Both the position numbers and the translations under genes were made by a program. A model generated the notes under the pieces. That model searched no databases, was not told the origin of the DNA, and saw only the letters and a list, made by a program, of their open reading frames with translations. DNA of 64,000 nt from Phycisphaerae bacterium (GTDB taxonomy: Bacteria > Planctomycetota > Phycisphaerae > UBA1845), in assembly GCA_029260235.1 (NCBI GenBank), contig JAJDDP010000100.1, forward strand, positions 1 through 64,000, given 5' to 3'. Of the stretch, positions 20,413 to 29,172 are shown in pieces. Every line of letters starts with the position of its first letter. The stretch's first letter is position 1.

Positions 20413-20838
20413 ATGTCAATTACGGCAAAGGGTACCAGTGCAATCAAATTGACACCGACTTTGGGTGATCGGACGCTCGCGCAGGAGTGGCTCGACGACG
20501 CAGAGGAGGTGGGACCTACAGATATATACAAGCGCCGCATGCGCAAGGCACGCACCAGCTGGTGCCAACCACTTGAAATCCATGTCTATGATGAGGCTGG
20601 CAACTACGAATCGTATTTTGCTGGGGCTGACTACATCTCTGAAGAGGGCATCGGCTTCAAATGTCGCGAGCAGTTGCCCGCCTACACCAAAATCGTCATT
20701 TGCCTCGAAGGCGAAATGGTTGGCGTTCCGTCCGTGGCAATTGACAACATCCAGACCATTAGCGGCTATATCATCGAGACGGAATTCCGCTTCGAGGAGA
20801 GGCCTCCAGTCGAAAACGTTCTGTCAAAAGTCGGATGA
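20413..20838 (+). CDS. PilZ-like hypothetical protein
   Basis: 141 aa from internal ATG 20413; beta-rich C-term resembling PilZ-fold proteins; family uncertain. Confidence 0.6.
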   Translation: MSITAKGTSAIKLTPTLGDRTLAQEWLDDAEEVGPTDIYKRRMRKARTSWCQPLEIHVYDEAGNYESYFAGADYISEEGIGFKCREQLPAYTKIVICLEGEMVGVPSVAIDNIQTISGYIIETEFRFEERPPVENVLSKVG

Positions 20839-20945
20839 TCGTAACTCCCATTCGACGGCATCGGCCCGCCTCCCCGCGGGCTGTTGAGTCATCGTCTGAA
20901 GAATCAACCCGCCGATCAGCGGGGGCATTGTCCGCCGAGATCAGA

Positions 20946-21545
20946 TCATGGTTGGGCGTTCGGTAGCCATCGCTCAAGATCCTTGCGACGGACAGCCACA
21001 ATGATCCAAATGAACAGCGGAACGATGAAGTGACTTGAGGGGGCTTGCACCAGATCAATGGTAAGCTCGCGATGGACGCTCTCCCAAAACTCTGACGGCT
21101 GAAAAAGAGCGCCGAAGTGGTTGCCCGTAAAGGCGTCGTACAAGAAGAGATACAGCCGAAACGCCACGAATGCGTTGACCAGCACAATCCCCATCAATAG
21201 CTTCTTCCACCGGCGTGCCCAGGGAATCGGCGTGGCTAGCATCAATGCAACAAAGAACGCGGTCGGGTAGTACCCCTTCATCCGGCTGTCGAGTTCCGCG
21301 CTGCCACTGGCTGAGGGTATCGCTCGATTGCGGAGCGTCATCTGAACGTCATTGGGCAGTTTCGAGGCGTCGTATGGCTCGAAGGTGACTTGGCCATTCG
21401 ATCCGAATGAAGAAAAGAGCAGCGTCGCCCCGACTCGAAAACAAGCGGCGTACGCTTGGCGGGTCCCAGGCCAAGGATAGATCAGCAGACCGTAGAGCAG
21501 CACCAACCGAAGAAAGAAGAGGAGCAGTGGCTTGGCCCTGTTCAT
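20946..21545 (-). CDS. Exosortase-associated membrane protein / probable Cys-less exosortase paralog
   Basis: TAFFVALMLATP...VNAFVAFRLYLF parallels TALFVAAVLATP...INLIRIITLF of the adjacent exosortase; start inferred at 21545. Confidence 0.65.
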   Translation of the reverse strand: MNRAKPLLLFFLRLVLLYGLLIYPWPGTRQAYAACFRVGATLLFSSFGSNGQVTFEPYDASKLPNDVQMTLRNRAIPSASGSAELDSRMKGYYPTAFFVALMLATPIPWARRWKKLLMGIVLVNAFVAFRLYLFLYDAFTGNHFGALFQPSEFWESVHRELTIDLVQAPSSHFIVPLFIWIIVAVRRKDLERWLPNAQP

Positions 21546-21603
21546 GGAAATGCTCCGCGGTTGACGTGTCGGGTCAAGGCAGGGCGACAAGTGCCATCGA
21601 TGG

Positions 21604-22242
21604 CTATGCCGCAGCCGTGGGCGCCGCTTTCGGGATGGGCGGCATTGGTTTTGTCGCCCATAACGCCCAACCAATCCACAGTACGAGTGACAGACAGATA
21701 AACAGTCCTTGCCAAACCTCAAGATGCATGAGGTCAAATGCCTTTGGATAGTGCGCTTTGGTCAGGAAGAGCGTGATGATCCGAATCAGATTGATCAAGG
21801 CCAACGCCAGTGTGCCGCCTAGCGCGCCGACGATCTTTCGGCCAATTCCCACCGGGGTTGCCAAGACCGCAGCGACGAACAAAGCAGTGGGGTCGATGGC
21901 ATCGCAACCGCGACGAATCTCCACAGCCGTAGTCTTCGACGCGAGCGTGTGGTCTTTGGCGGTGACGTCGCCACCAAACAAGTTAAGGATGCCAGCTGAT
22001 AGGTCCGTGTTCAGCCGCAGGTAGGCAGGGAATACCCGCTCCTGCAAAACAGAGAGAGTCATGGCTGCGTAGAACACGCCCATGAAGACGCCGAAGAGGA
22101 CGACAAACTGCCAAACGGGTTTGTTCGATGGGCTGGATTTTACAGGCTTCGCGGCTGACTCGGTTGGCGCAGCAATGCTATCGCGTTTGACCGCATCCTG
22201 TGCAGGAGACTTGGTCTTGCCGTGTTTCTTTCCGCCCGTAGC
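21604..22242 (-). CDS. Exosortase (XrtH-like)
   Basis: RRGCDAID (Cys), INLIRI (Arg), LMHLEVWQ (His) within a polytopic membrane protein; start inferred at 22242. Confidence 0.85.
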   Translation of the reverse strand, partial: ATGGKKHGKTKSPAQDAVKRDSIAAPTESAAKPVKSSPSNKPVWQFVVLFGVFMGVFYAAMTLSVLQERVFPAYLRLNTDLSAGILNLFGGDVTAKDHTLASKTTAVEIRRGCDAIDPTALFVAAVLATPVGIGRKIVGALGGTLALALINLIRIITLFLTKAHYPKAFDLMHLEVWQGLFICLSLVLWIGWALWATKPMPPIPKAAPTAAA

Positions 22243-22478
22243 CATTAGGATCCCAGCTCCTGCACAGCTCATTCCCGATCGAGTATTGCGCTCCGCGACG
22301 ATATTGAATCTATGTGGCCCAATGCAGCAATGCAAGGAGAAATCTCGCAACTGCAAGCCATTACCCGTTCAATCCAGAAGCGAAGGTGGTTTCTTTAGAG
22401 GGAGCAGGGTAAGGTTTGCGATGACGCGTCCAAGGCCGGCGCTATGGATATGCTCAGCGGCCCTAGAGGAAGGTTGAT

Positions 22479-23552
22479 ATGACCATGCAAAGCCTGTGCA
22501 TTCTACTGGCGGTTTCTGCCTGCGGCGCGGCTGCTCCAGGGCAAGAACCCGCGACAGCCATTGATCTGACCGGCGGATTCGCCGACCACATCATGGATAA
22601 ACCTGGTGGGCGGATCGACTGGACCGGCGGGTATATTCTGGCTGACGGTATTGGTGATGCCGTCCGGGGTGAATTTGGCAAACAGCGCGAACTGCTCGCC
22701 CATGAAGCGGCCCGCCAAGCCGCGATGAGGAACGCCCTGGCACTGGCCAAAGGCATTCCGGTGGATATCTCTGGAATCGTCTCCGACATGAAGAATGGCG
22801 CCGTCCGCATCGAAGGTGTCATCAAGGGGCACCAGGAGGTTTCTTTCCGTTGGTACCCGGATCGTGATCCGCCTCAGGCAGAGGTGACGGTTCGTGTTCC
22901 CCTGTGGGGGGTCAAGGGCGTCGCCTCGGTGTTCCGTTCAGGACATCTTGCCCGACAGAAACAGGCGGACGCACCTCGTCCTCCATTGGTGGTTGACCGG
23001 GTCGATGTGTCGGACTTCATTCTGCTGATCGACGTACGCGGGATGGGCTGCTCGGGTTGTCTCTTCCCGGTGATTGGCGATGCGAACGGAAGAGTTCTCT
23101 ATGATGCGACCATCCTGCCGTCCGAGCTATTGGGTCGCATGCCGATGGCTCGGTATGTGGAATCGGAACTGAGCTTCGATGACCTGCAAGCAGCCGTGGA
23201 ATCGGATCGCCCCCTGCGATTCATGCTCGCTTCATTTCAACCCGAACAAGAACAAGTCATGAAATCTGGGGCTGCGACGCAACCGGCAGAGGAGCCCACA
23301 TCCCAACCAGCCAAGAACAGATCCAAGCGACGGGCTAAGCGGCGCATGGCAGTCCGGGCAGCCCAGACCGTCGGTGAGGGCAACGTCAAGGTTGTGCTGA
23401 CCAAGCAGGATGTCGATCGCATTCGCAGATCCCCCGAGGGCGCCAGTGCCTTGCGTAACGCCCATGTGGTCATCGTCACAGATTCTGCGGCTGCAGGCAT
23501 TGAAGGCCGCTTGATCCTTGATGCGGACACCGCCCTTGCGCAGGCGCCGTAG
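22479..23552 (+). CDS. Secreted LPP20/FlgT-like hypothetical protein
   Basis: Signal peptide; HEAARQAAMRNALALAKGIPVDISGI and following domain resemble LPP20-type lipoproteins. Confidence 0.6.
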   Translation: MTMQSLCILLAVSACGAAAPGQEPATAIDLTGGFADHIMDKPGGRIDWTGGYILADGIGDAVRGEFGKQRELLAHEAARQAAMRNALALAKGIPVDISGIVSDMKNGAVRIEGVIKGHQEVSFRWYPDRDPPQAEVTVRVPLWGVKGVASVFRSGHLARQKQADAPRPPLVVDRVDVSDFILLIDVRGMGCSGCLFPVIGDANGRVLYDATILPSELLGRMPMARYVESELSFDDLQAAVESDRPLRFMLASFQPEQEQVMKSGAATQPAEEPTSQPAKNRSKRRAKRRMAVRAAQTVGEGNVKVVLTKQDVDRIRRSPEGASALRNAHVVIVTDSAAAGIEGRLILDADTALAQAP

Positions 23553-23586
23553 GTGGTCTAAGAGGCCCGTGGGTTTGTTCGACGCT

Positions 23587-25518
23587 ATGGATCGCCGATC
23601 TCAATTCCCCGACCATTACCTAGAAGAGCGGCCCGCGCTGCGTAAGCCTTGGCGGATGGGCATCTGGTTGTGCATGCCTGCTCTGATTGCGATTGCCTTC
23701 GGGTTCTTGGCATCGTCAGGTGTGCTCGATTGGCTGGAATTCAAGAGTATCGATATCCGCTTTCAGCGCCGGGGAGTGCTGGTAACCGATCCGCGCATCG
23801 TGGTCGTTGAAATCGACGAAGTCAGCCGCCGCGAGTTGACCTCTAATCAGCGGCGGTTCGATTTACGGGCCCAGTTGGACGATGCAATCATAGCCTTGGC
23901 TGATGCCGGCGCGGTTGTCATCGGGATCGATGCGTGGCTTTATGGCCGAGGCGATGACACCACCGATTCAGAGTTGGCCGATGCGATTAGAGAAGCAAAT
24001 GTTGTCTTGGCGAGAACCTACTCCGCTGGCCTGAATATCAAACCAGCCGATATATTCATCGAAGCTGAGGCCTTGCAAGGTGTCGTCAATGTCCGGCCCG
24101 ACGCCGATGGTGTGCTGCGCCGAATCCCAACCCACCCGAACTTGGGGATGGCTGACATTCCCGGCGCCGAGCAGATTCCGCACTTCGCGTTCGTCTTAGC
24201 CTGGATGCTGCTGGCTGAGGAAGAGTATGCCGCAGGTCGCGAACCCGAACCCGCTGATTTTAGTCAGGCTGATCGTGTCGCTCTGATGGGCCGAACTGTT
24301 GAGTACGGACGTTTGCTGAATTTCGCTGCCGGTCCTGGTGAGGGATTTCATACAACCACGCTTGCCGACTTAATCAAGGGTCGGTTTGATTCTGCACCCA
24401 TCGACGGGGCAGCAGTCTTGATCGGTGAAGCCCGTTCCATTCAAGATCAATTGCGGATGCCGCTATCGGATCGACTTTGGCCCGGAGTGTACTACCACGC
24501 CAATGTGTTGGACCAGATCTTGCAAGATAGGCCGCTGCGCGACTGGCCTCATAGGCTCAATGCGGTTGCTTTGCTTGCCGCGGTTGTATCAGCCATCGCG
24601 GGTTGGTACTTCTGGTTCTTGCAACCCTGGTGGGAGCGGCGAGCCGGTTGGTTGGGGATGGTGGCCTACTTCGCCTTGGGGGCCGCCGTCTTCGTGGGTG
24701 GCTGGTGGTATGCCTGCGAACGTGCATTTCAGTCGGGCATCGTGCTGCCGATGGCTGCGCCTATGTTGGGGATAGCGGCCGCGATGTTATCAGGCTTAGC
24801 TGTTCAAGCCTTGATTACCATCATCAGCGCCCGACGCATTGCCCAGCGAAGTCGTCAGATCGAATCGTTGTTTGGCCGATCCGTGTCGCACCAAGTGCTC
24901 GAAGCCATCAAGCAGGATCCACAGCATATCGCTCGGACCGAACTGCATGAGGTGACCGTGCTGTTCTGCGATATTCGAGGGTTCACCTCGGTCTCGACCA
25001 AGCTGTCGCCCGACCAAGTCGCCCAGATGCTAAATGAGTATTTTGATGCCATCACCCAGGCCGTGTTTGCGAATGATGGATTTATCGACAAATTCGTGGG
25101 GGATGAGCTGATGGCTGTCTTTGGTGTTCCCCTTCCCCAACCCGATCATGTGCTCAGGGCGACGCGATCTGCACTAGCCATCAAACAAGAACTGGCTGAC
25201 CTGAACAAGCGGCGCATCGGCCGCGGAGAGACGCCGCTGGATTGTGGCGTCGGCGTCCATTGCGGCGAGGTAGCAGCCGGTCACATCGGCACGGCTGAGC
25301 GGGCCAACTACACGGTGGTCGGCGACACGGTCAACATGGCTGCCCGCATCGAAGGCTTGACCAAGGACGGAGAAATCTTGATCAGCCAAGAAGTCTACGA
25401 GAAACTTGAAGGAGCAATCCCCGCCCGTTCGTGGCAGACCGTAACACTCCGAGGCAGTGATCGCGAACATCGGCTTTACGAGGTGGTCCAAAGCGCCAAC
25501 ATCGGCAATCGTGCTTGA
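23587..25518 (+). CDS. CHASE2-domain adenylate/guanylate cyclase
   Basis: Extracytoplasmic CHASE2-like region, TM helices, class III cyclase domain VTVLFCDIRGFTSVS...FIDKFVGDELMAVFG; start inferred (upstream ORF extension overlaps previous gene). Confidence 0.9.
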   Translation: MDRRSQFPDHYLEERPALRKPWRMGIWLCMPALIAIAFGFLASSGVLDWLEFKSIDIRFQRRGVLVTDPRIVVVEIDEVSRRELTSNQRRFDLRAQLDDAIIALADAGAVVIGIDAWLYGRGDDTTDSELADAIREANVVLARTYSAGLNIKPADIFIEAEALQGVVNVRPDADGVLRRIPTHPNLGMADIPGAEQIPHFAFVLAWMLLAEEEYAAGREPEPADFSQADRVALMGRTVEYGRLLNFAAGPGEGFHTTTLADLIKGRFDSAPIDGAAVLIGEARSIQDQLRMPLSDRLWPGVYYHANVLDQILQDRPLRDWPHRLNAVALLAAVVSAIAGWYFWFLQPWWERRAGWLGMVAYFALGAAVFVGGWWYACERAFQSGIVLPMAAPMLGIAAAMLSGLAVQALITIISARRIAQRSRQIESLFGRSVSHQVLEAIKQDPQHIARTELHEVTVLFCDIRGFTSVSTKLSPDQVAQMLNEYFDAITQAVFANDGFIDKFVGDELMAVFGVPLPQPDHVLRATRSALAIKQELADLNKRRIGRGETPLDCGVGVHCGEVAAGHIGTAERANYTVVGDTVNMAARIEGLTKDGEILISQEVYEKLEGAIPARSWQTVTLRGSDREHRLYEVVQSANIGNRA

Positions 25519-25541
25519 ATCGGCATGCGGCTCTCATTTGC

Positions 25542-26444
25542 TCAAGTGGGCAAATCAGGCGGGTCGTCGTCTTCTTGCGTGCCGGAAAAGAGGCGATTGG
25601 TTGGTTGCTCGGGGTCACCATCGACGTCCGCGAATGCTCCGCTTGGGCGGATGCGATAGCCCAATGCTTCGGGCGTGATGACTTCGCCGTGGCCATCACA
25701 GAAAATCACGTTGGTCTTTTCCTGGTGGCGAGGATCAACCGCGGTCCGTGGGCTTCCAGGATCACCCGTTCCCCGATCCGATGTGGCCGTTAGCCTCGGA
25801 GGGTCGAGGGTCCAGCCGTGGTTGCCCTTGGCGGCCATGTCAGTGCCGTCATTTTGGTAGGGGACGCGTTCATTAGCGGCAACACCGGCTGCTGTACCCA
25901 GGCAGTCGGCCGCAAGAACCGTTCCGGCAAATGATCGGATGCGACTTCGGTTCACCGGGAAGTTGTGGAATTGGCCGCTCGTTTTTCGGGCATTGCCTAG
26001 GAACTGATGATTGTATCCGTAGGCAGCGTTGCGCTCATCGGTCCATTCGGGCACCATGGGACAGGCATAGACGGGACTCGCGTAGTCCTGCCGATCTTCG
26101 CTAGTTTTCGGCTGGTTGAAGGCGAAGATCCCAACCTGCTTGCCCATAGTGGCTACCCAGCGGGGCCGATACTTCATTCCGTTGCCGATCTCGTACCAGT
26201 TGTCGGGATTGCTCTTGCCGCCCGGTTCCTTGGCGTATCGTCCGGGGATACAGATGTCGCTATTCTCGTCGGCGTACATGTGCCAACCGTGTGATAGCTG
26301 CCGAAGATGGGTTAGACAGAGAACGCCCTTGGCTTGGTTGCGGGCATTCTTGAGGCTTGGCAAAAGGATAGCCAGGAGCAGGGCGATGATCGAGACTACC
26401 ACCAGTAATTCAATCAAGGTGAAGGCGGGACGAGGACGACGCAT
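25542..26444 (-). CDS. Prepilin-type (DUF1559/H-X9-DG-like) secreted protein
   Basis: FTLIELLVVVSIIALLLAILLPSL prepilin signal; C-terminal VIFCDGHGEVI. Confidence 0.9.
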   Translation of the reverse strand: MRRPRPAFTLIELLVVVSIIALLLAILLPSLKNARNQAKGVLCLTHLRQLSHGWHMYADENSDICIPGRYAKEPGGKSNPDNWYEIGNGMKYRPRWVATMGKQVGIFAFNQPKTSEDRQDYASPVYACPMVPEWTDERNAAYGYNHQFLGNARKTSGQFHNFPVNRSRIRSFAGTVLAADCLGTAAGVAANERVPYQNDGTDMAAKGNHGWTLDPPRLTATSDRGTGDPGSPRTAVDPRHQEKTNVIFCDGHGEVITPEALGYRIRPSGAFADVDGDPEQPTNRLFSGTQEDDDPPDLPT

Positions 26445-26481
26445 AACCCAAACTCCATGCTCGGCACACTGTCGCCACCAG

Positions 26482-26592
26482 TGCTACAGTTTGACACCTT
26501 CAAGGGCAGCGGCTGCGTCGGCGGTTTGATCGATGAGGGTCGCGATAGTCATGGGGCCTACCCCGCCAGGGACCGGGGTGATGAGCGAAGCG
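26482..26592 (-). pseudogene. Displaced duplicate of folD 3' end (35 codons + stop)
   Basis: 111 bp, 105/111 identical to 28301-28411; translation [35 protein letters not shown] identical to FolD C-terminus; in-frame TGA immediately upstream. Confidence 0.95.
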
Positions 26593-26682
26593 CGCGGGGA
26601 AGCCGATCATCGGTCTCACTATCTGGGCAGCTTCTCGCAAGAGGGTCGCGAAAAGGGAAGAACATTTTGACCTACCAACAGA

Positions 26683-27768
26683 TCAATCTTGACGGGTCAA
26701 CACTATCCGTGTGTTGTTCACTCTATTGCTCTTGCCGTTCCGGCCCGTAATCAACCACCCCCCCCGCCAATCAAGGTGGCCATCTCGATATCCCCCCTCG
26801 CCTCTGATGTTCGAGACCTGGTTGCCAAACTTGACTTTCACGATCAAGCTATCGACCAGCTTACAGTTGGCACCGTCAATTTGGAAAACCCAATCGCGGG
26901 TACCAAATTCCTTGGTTGTTAGGCGGAAGACGACCTTATTGCCGTTATGGCTCTCTACTGTACCGCTAATATTGAGAGGCCCCGTATCGACTGACCAGAT
27001 ACCGGTCCACATCTTGTCAGGTGCGAAGGGGGCGCTCTTTTTTCTGTCTCCAGGCCGTCCCCGGCTTTGCGGAGGTTCTTGGTTTGGAGCGATCTTCTTC
27101 TTCGATCTGCTTTTCTTCTTTGACTTTTTTGACAAGACGACGAGTTCGGCTGAATGGAAGATCGTGGGCGACTCCCAACTCACCAGACCAAGGTGTCCCG
27201 GTGTGACGGCACTACGGCCGGCCGGCGCGAGATCCTTGTAGTTGGTCTTCAGTTTGACGATCTGCGCGTCATCAATCCATGCCTCAACGGAGCCCTTGCG
27301 TACCTTCACCACTGCGGAATGTTTGACGCCGTTTCTAATGATGTCCTTGTCTACGGTACTCCGGTTGTTCCAACTCGGGCTGTCATCGACTTCGGCGAAA
27401 CCGTTGTGGCTTTCGCCGGCGCCTGGACGCACTCCGCCCATGAACCACCCGAAGTCATGCTTGCGATAGGACAACGCCTGTCCCACCGCCCGGTTACCGT
27501 TTAGCCGGGTAAAGGTAATCGTAAAGTCATATTCGCCCTTGGGAGCTTTGCCCAAGTCGAGCCTTGCAGGTTCAGCATCATTGGTTTGGAGGCCGTTGTC
27601 AGTCTCCTCCCACGCTCCGGAAAGCAGAGCATCCTCCAGGTCGATATCTTCAAACAGGTCGATTCGGGTGCCCTCAGAAGATGCCTTTTCCTTGTCTGGC
27701 TTACTGCTGCCGCCACTGGCCCACGCTGAAGTAGTAATCGCAAAAACCAGCAGGATTGACATCCGCAT
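26683..27768 (-). CDS. Secreted DUF1080/LamG-like hypothetical protein
   Basis: Signal peptide; beta-rich region EYDFTITFTRLNG...VEAWIDDAQIVKLKT..GHLGLVSW typical of 3-keto-disaccharide hydrolase-like folds. Confidence 0.65.
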   Translation of the reverse strand: MRMSILLVFAITTSAWASGGSSKPDKEKASSEGTRIDLFEDIDLEDALLSGAWEETDNGLQTNDAEPARLDLGKAPKGEYDFTITFTRLNGNRAVGQALSYRKHDFGWFMGGVRPGAGESHNGFAEVDDSPSWNNRSTVDKDIIRNGVKHSAVVKVRKGSVEAWIDDAQIVKLKTNYKDLAPAGRSAVTPGHLGLVSWESPTIFHSAELVVLSKKSKKKSRSKKKIAPNQEPPQSRGRPGDRKKSAPFAPDKMWTGIWSVDTGPLNISGTVESHNGNKVVFRLTTKEFGTRDWVFQIDGANCKLVDSLIVKVKFGNQVSNIRGEGGYRDGHLDWRGGWLITGRNGKSNRVNNTRIVLTRQD

Positions 27769-28302
27769 TTCCAGTTCCTCCTCAATAGTTATTCAAGATA
27801 TGGCGCATGACCTAGGCCCACACATCTGCTGAGATGCTAGACGCCCCATCTGCATAGTGCAACTGGTGCCCTATCCGGAACACCTAGCGGGTATTGCCCA
27901 TTCACGAGATTGCAACCAGTGAGCATGGCCGAACGAACCGCTGGATTGAACCAAACAACCCTTTGTTGCGGTGATTTATTCCTGCGTGGCGGATCCATTG
28001 TTGCAGTTTTGCCCAGAAGGCGAGGGGAAAGCAATTTCGTCCCGTTTCGGAACAGTTTGGGCAACATTGCGTGCTGAGTGCTGCTTGCAATTGCGCGATT
28101 CTCACAACACCGTGATGGCTTGTTTCGGCAGTCACCCACCGGATGCGGCCAGAGGCTGCGATGTGGTTCAGCCCTTCGCCTTGGCGCAGGTACCGGATTT
28201 GCAAGTGCAATCTGCCGATTAGCATGAACTTGTTATCGCGCTCGGGAAAACCCTGTTGAGAAAACAAGAGATCCGGGCTTAAGTGCGCCGTCGGAAAGGA
28301 TG

Positions 28303-29166
28303 CTACAGTTTGACACCTTCAAGGGCAGCGGCTGCGTCGGCGGTCTGATCGATGAGCGTGGCGATGGTCATGGGGCCGACCCCGCCCGGGACCGGGGTGA
28401 TGAGCGAAGCGTGTTGCCTAGCCGGTTCAAAATCAACGTCGCCAAGGTTGCCCTCGTTATAGCCGGCGTCAATGACGACCGCCCCGGGTTTGATCCAATC
28501 ACCCTGAACGAATCGCGGCTTACCGACCGCAGCCACCACAAGGTCAGCCTGGGCTACGATCTCGGGCAGGTTGCGGGTTCGAGAATGACACACCGTGACC
28601 GTGGCGTGTGCATTGATCAGCATAGCTGCCATCGGTTTACCCAGGATAGGACTTCGGCCAATGACGACCGCGCTAGTGCCGGAAAGCGGCACTTCGTACT
28701 CTGCAAGCAGTCGCATGATGCCAGCCGGTGTACACGATCCAAAGGCAGGCATGCCCAGCATGACCCGTCCGAGTGTTCCAGCCGTCACGCCATCAACATC
28801 TTTGGTTACCGGGATGGCTTCAAACGCCGCCCGTTCGTTAACGCCATCGGGCACCGGATGTTGCAACAGAATCCCATGGATGGACGAATCTTGGCCAAGA
28901 TTGGTGATCTGTTCGATGAGTTGATCGGTCGATGTCTCCGCCGACATCTCAATGGCCACCGATTTGACGCCCGCCGCTTGGCAGCGTTTTTGCTTCATCC
29001 GAACGTACGTGGTGCTGGCAGGGTCGCTGCCGACAAGCACAGTGGCCAGCGCGGGCGTGACGCTGACGGTCAGTTGAATCTTCTCTACCTTGGCGGCTGC
29101 CTGCTTCAGGACTTTCTTAGCCAGGGCAGCGCCGTCCATCAGTTTGTTTGTGTCGGATGTTGTCAT
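28303..29166 (-). CDS. folD: Bifunctional methylenetetrahydrofolate dehydrogenase/cyclohydrolase
   Basis: [63 protein letters not shown]. Confidence 0.97.
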   Translation of the reverse strand: MTTSDTNKLMDGAALAKKVLKQAAAKVEKIQLTVSVTPALATVLVGSDPASTTYVRMKQKRCQAAGVKSVAIEMSAETSTDQLIEQITNLGQDSSIHGILLQHPVPDGVNERAAFEAIPVTKDVDGVTAGTLGRVMLGMPAFGSCTPAGIMRLLAEYEVPLSGTSAVVIGRSPILGKPMAAMLINAHATVTVCHSRTRNLPEIVAQADLVVAAVGKPRFVQGDWIKPGAVVIDAGYNEGNLGDVDFEPARQHASLITPVPGGVGPMTIATLIDQTADAAAALEGVKL

Positions 29167-29172
29167 CGGCCC

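Noticed and set aside
27837-28267. ORFs of 100, 121 and 83 aa between the DUF1080-like gene and folD
   Set aside because: Overlapping on both strands, no domain features; no integrase or transposase signature found there.
28560-28600. GGTTCGAGAATG-like string resembling a tRNA T-loop
   Set aside because: Inside folD coding sequence, with no acceptor or anticodon stem pairing.
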